Of a stretch of 64,000 bases of DNA, positions 63,897 through 64,000 are shown piece after piece. Where the stretch lies: NCBI RefSeq assembly GCF_040807025.1, contig NC_090943.1:27743213-27807212 (forward strand), given 5' to 3'. The notes below the pieces were generated by a model that was given only the letters and a program-made list of their open reading frames with translations, ran no database searches and had not been told where the DNA came from. Positions within the stretch are counted from its first letter, which is position 1, and each line of letters begins with the position of its first letter. This stretch comes from Struthio camelus (Eukaryota > Chordata > Aves > Struthioniformes > Struthionidae). The translations under genes were made by a program, and so were the position numbers.

Positions 63897-64000
63897 CTAG
63901 AAGGGAAATACACCATTAAAAATATACCACTAATTCAAATGAATTGTGTTACATAGTTAAATAAAGCTTAATTCCTTAAAAAAATGACATACTACTCACT
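63897..64000 (-). other. CALCR intron, partial (window edge)
   Basis: Upstream intron of the ECL2/TM5 exon. Only its 3' end is present: a pyrimidine-rich acceptor (TATTTCCCTTCTAG on the minus strand) next to the exon. The preceding exon, which should cover TM3-TM4, is outside the window. Confidence 0.8.

Larger units (their letters stand above)
43679..64000 (-). other. CALCR: CALCR gene, 3' portion (calcitonin receptor)
   Basis: Gene-level span from the stop codon to the right edge of the window; the 5' part continues beyond it. Four exons at 63830-63896, 61068-61286, 51067-51108 and 43679-43900 join in frame into the last ~182 residues of a class B1 G-protein-coupled receptor. Calcitonin receptor signals from the plasma membrane, mainly through Gs and cAMP, and with RAMP partners forms amylin receptors (family knowledge). 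CALCR is preferred over its paralogue CALCRL because of [13 protein letters not shown] in TM5, GIQFV in TM6 and KRQWAQYK after TM7. Some positions ([22 protein letters not shown]) look CALCRL-like, which I take as ancestral states kept in a non-mammal. Residue comparisons are from memory, not alignment. Confidence 0.88.

Noticed and set aside
43901..64000. miR-489 and miR-653, which mammals carry in a CALCR intron
   Set aside because: I did not find their mature sequences in these introns; in mammals they lie in a more 5' intron, which would be outside this window.

Overview
The window looks like a gene-poor stretch of a bird genome. It is AT-rich and mostly without coding potential, and introns run to several kilobases. 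The one clear interspersed repeat is an avian-type CR1 LINE 3' end near 3.7 kb. No bacterial-style gene packing, operon, CRISPR array or insertion sequence is visible. The species cannot be fixed from the sequence.

The only gene I can support is the 3' part of the calcitonin receptor gene (CALCR), on the minus strand at the right. Four coding exons are visible in transcription order: 63830-63896 (second extracellular loop and start of TM5), 61068-61286 (TM5, third intracellular loop, TM6, third extracellular loop, start of TM7), 51067-51108 (a 42-base micro-exon for the rest of TM7) and 43679-43900 (helix 8, cytoplasmic tail, stop codon). All junctions have AG/GT splice sites and compatible phases. 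Together they give about 182 residues of a class B1 GPCR. The N-terminal hormone-binding domain and TM1-TM4 lie beyond position 64000. Introns are about 2.5, 10.0 and 7.2 kb.

Positions 1 to about 42.8 kb lie downstream of CALCR. I find no exon of a known protein there. The region holds a CR1 copy, possible older CR1 relics, two GC-rich islets (about 1.92-2.13 kb and 22.64-23.29 kb), a TG microsatellite ending in CGCGCG (33.1 kb), a long purine tract (33.4 kb), several small tandem duplications, and a 102-bp segment present twice with one mismatch (31.4 and 32.2 kb).

The CALCR introns hold a GC-rich islet with a canonical G-quadruplex motif (57.4-57.9 kb), a second G-quadruplex motif near the last exon (44.28 kb), a perfect 28-bp inverted repeat with arms 518 bp apart (54.56 and 55.11 kb), and a 10-bp-stem hairpin (53.6 kb).

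I did not find a previously undescribed biological system. The most useful leads are the abrupt duplicated or inverted segments, the orphan GC islets with G-quadruplex motifs, the CpG-rich hairpin at 29.89 kb, and the bird-type CALCR tail with its skippable 42-base exon.
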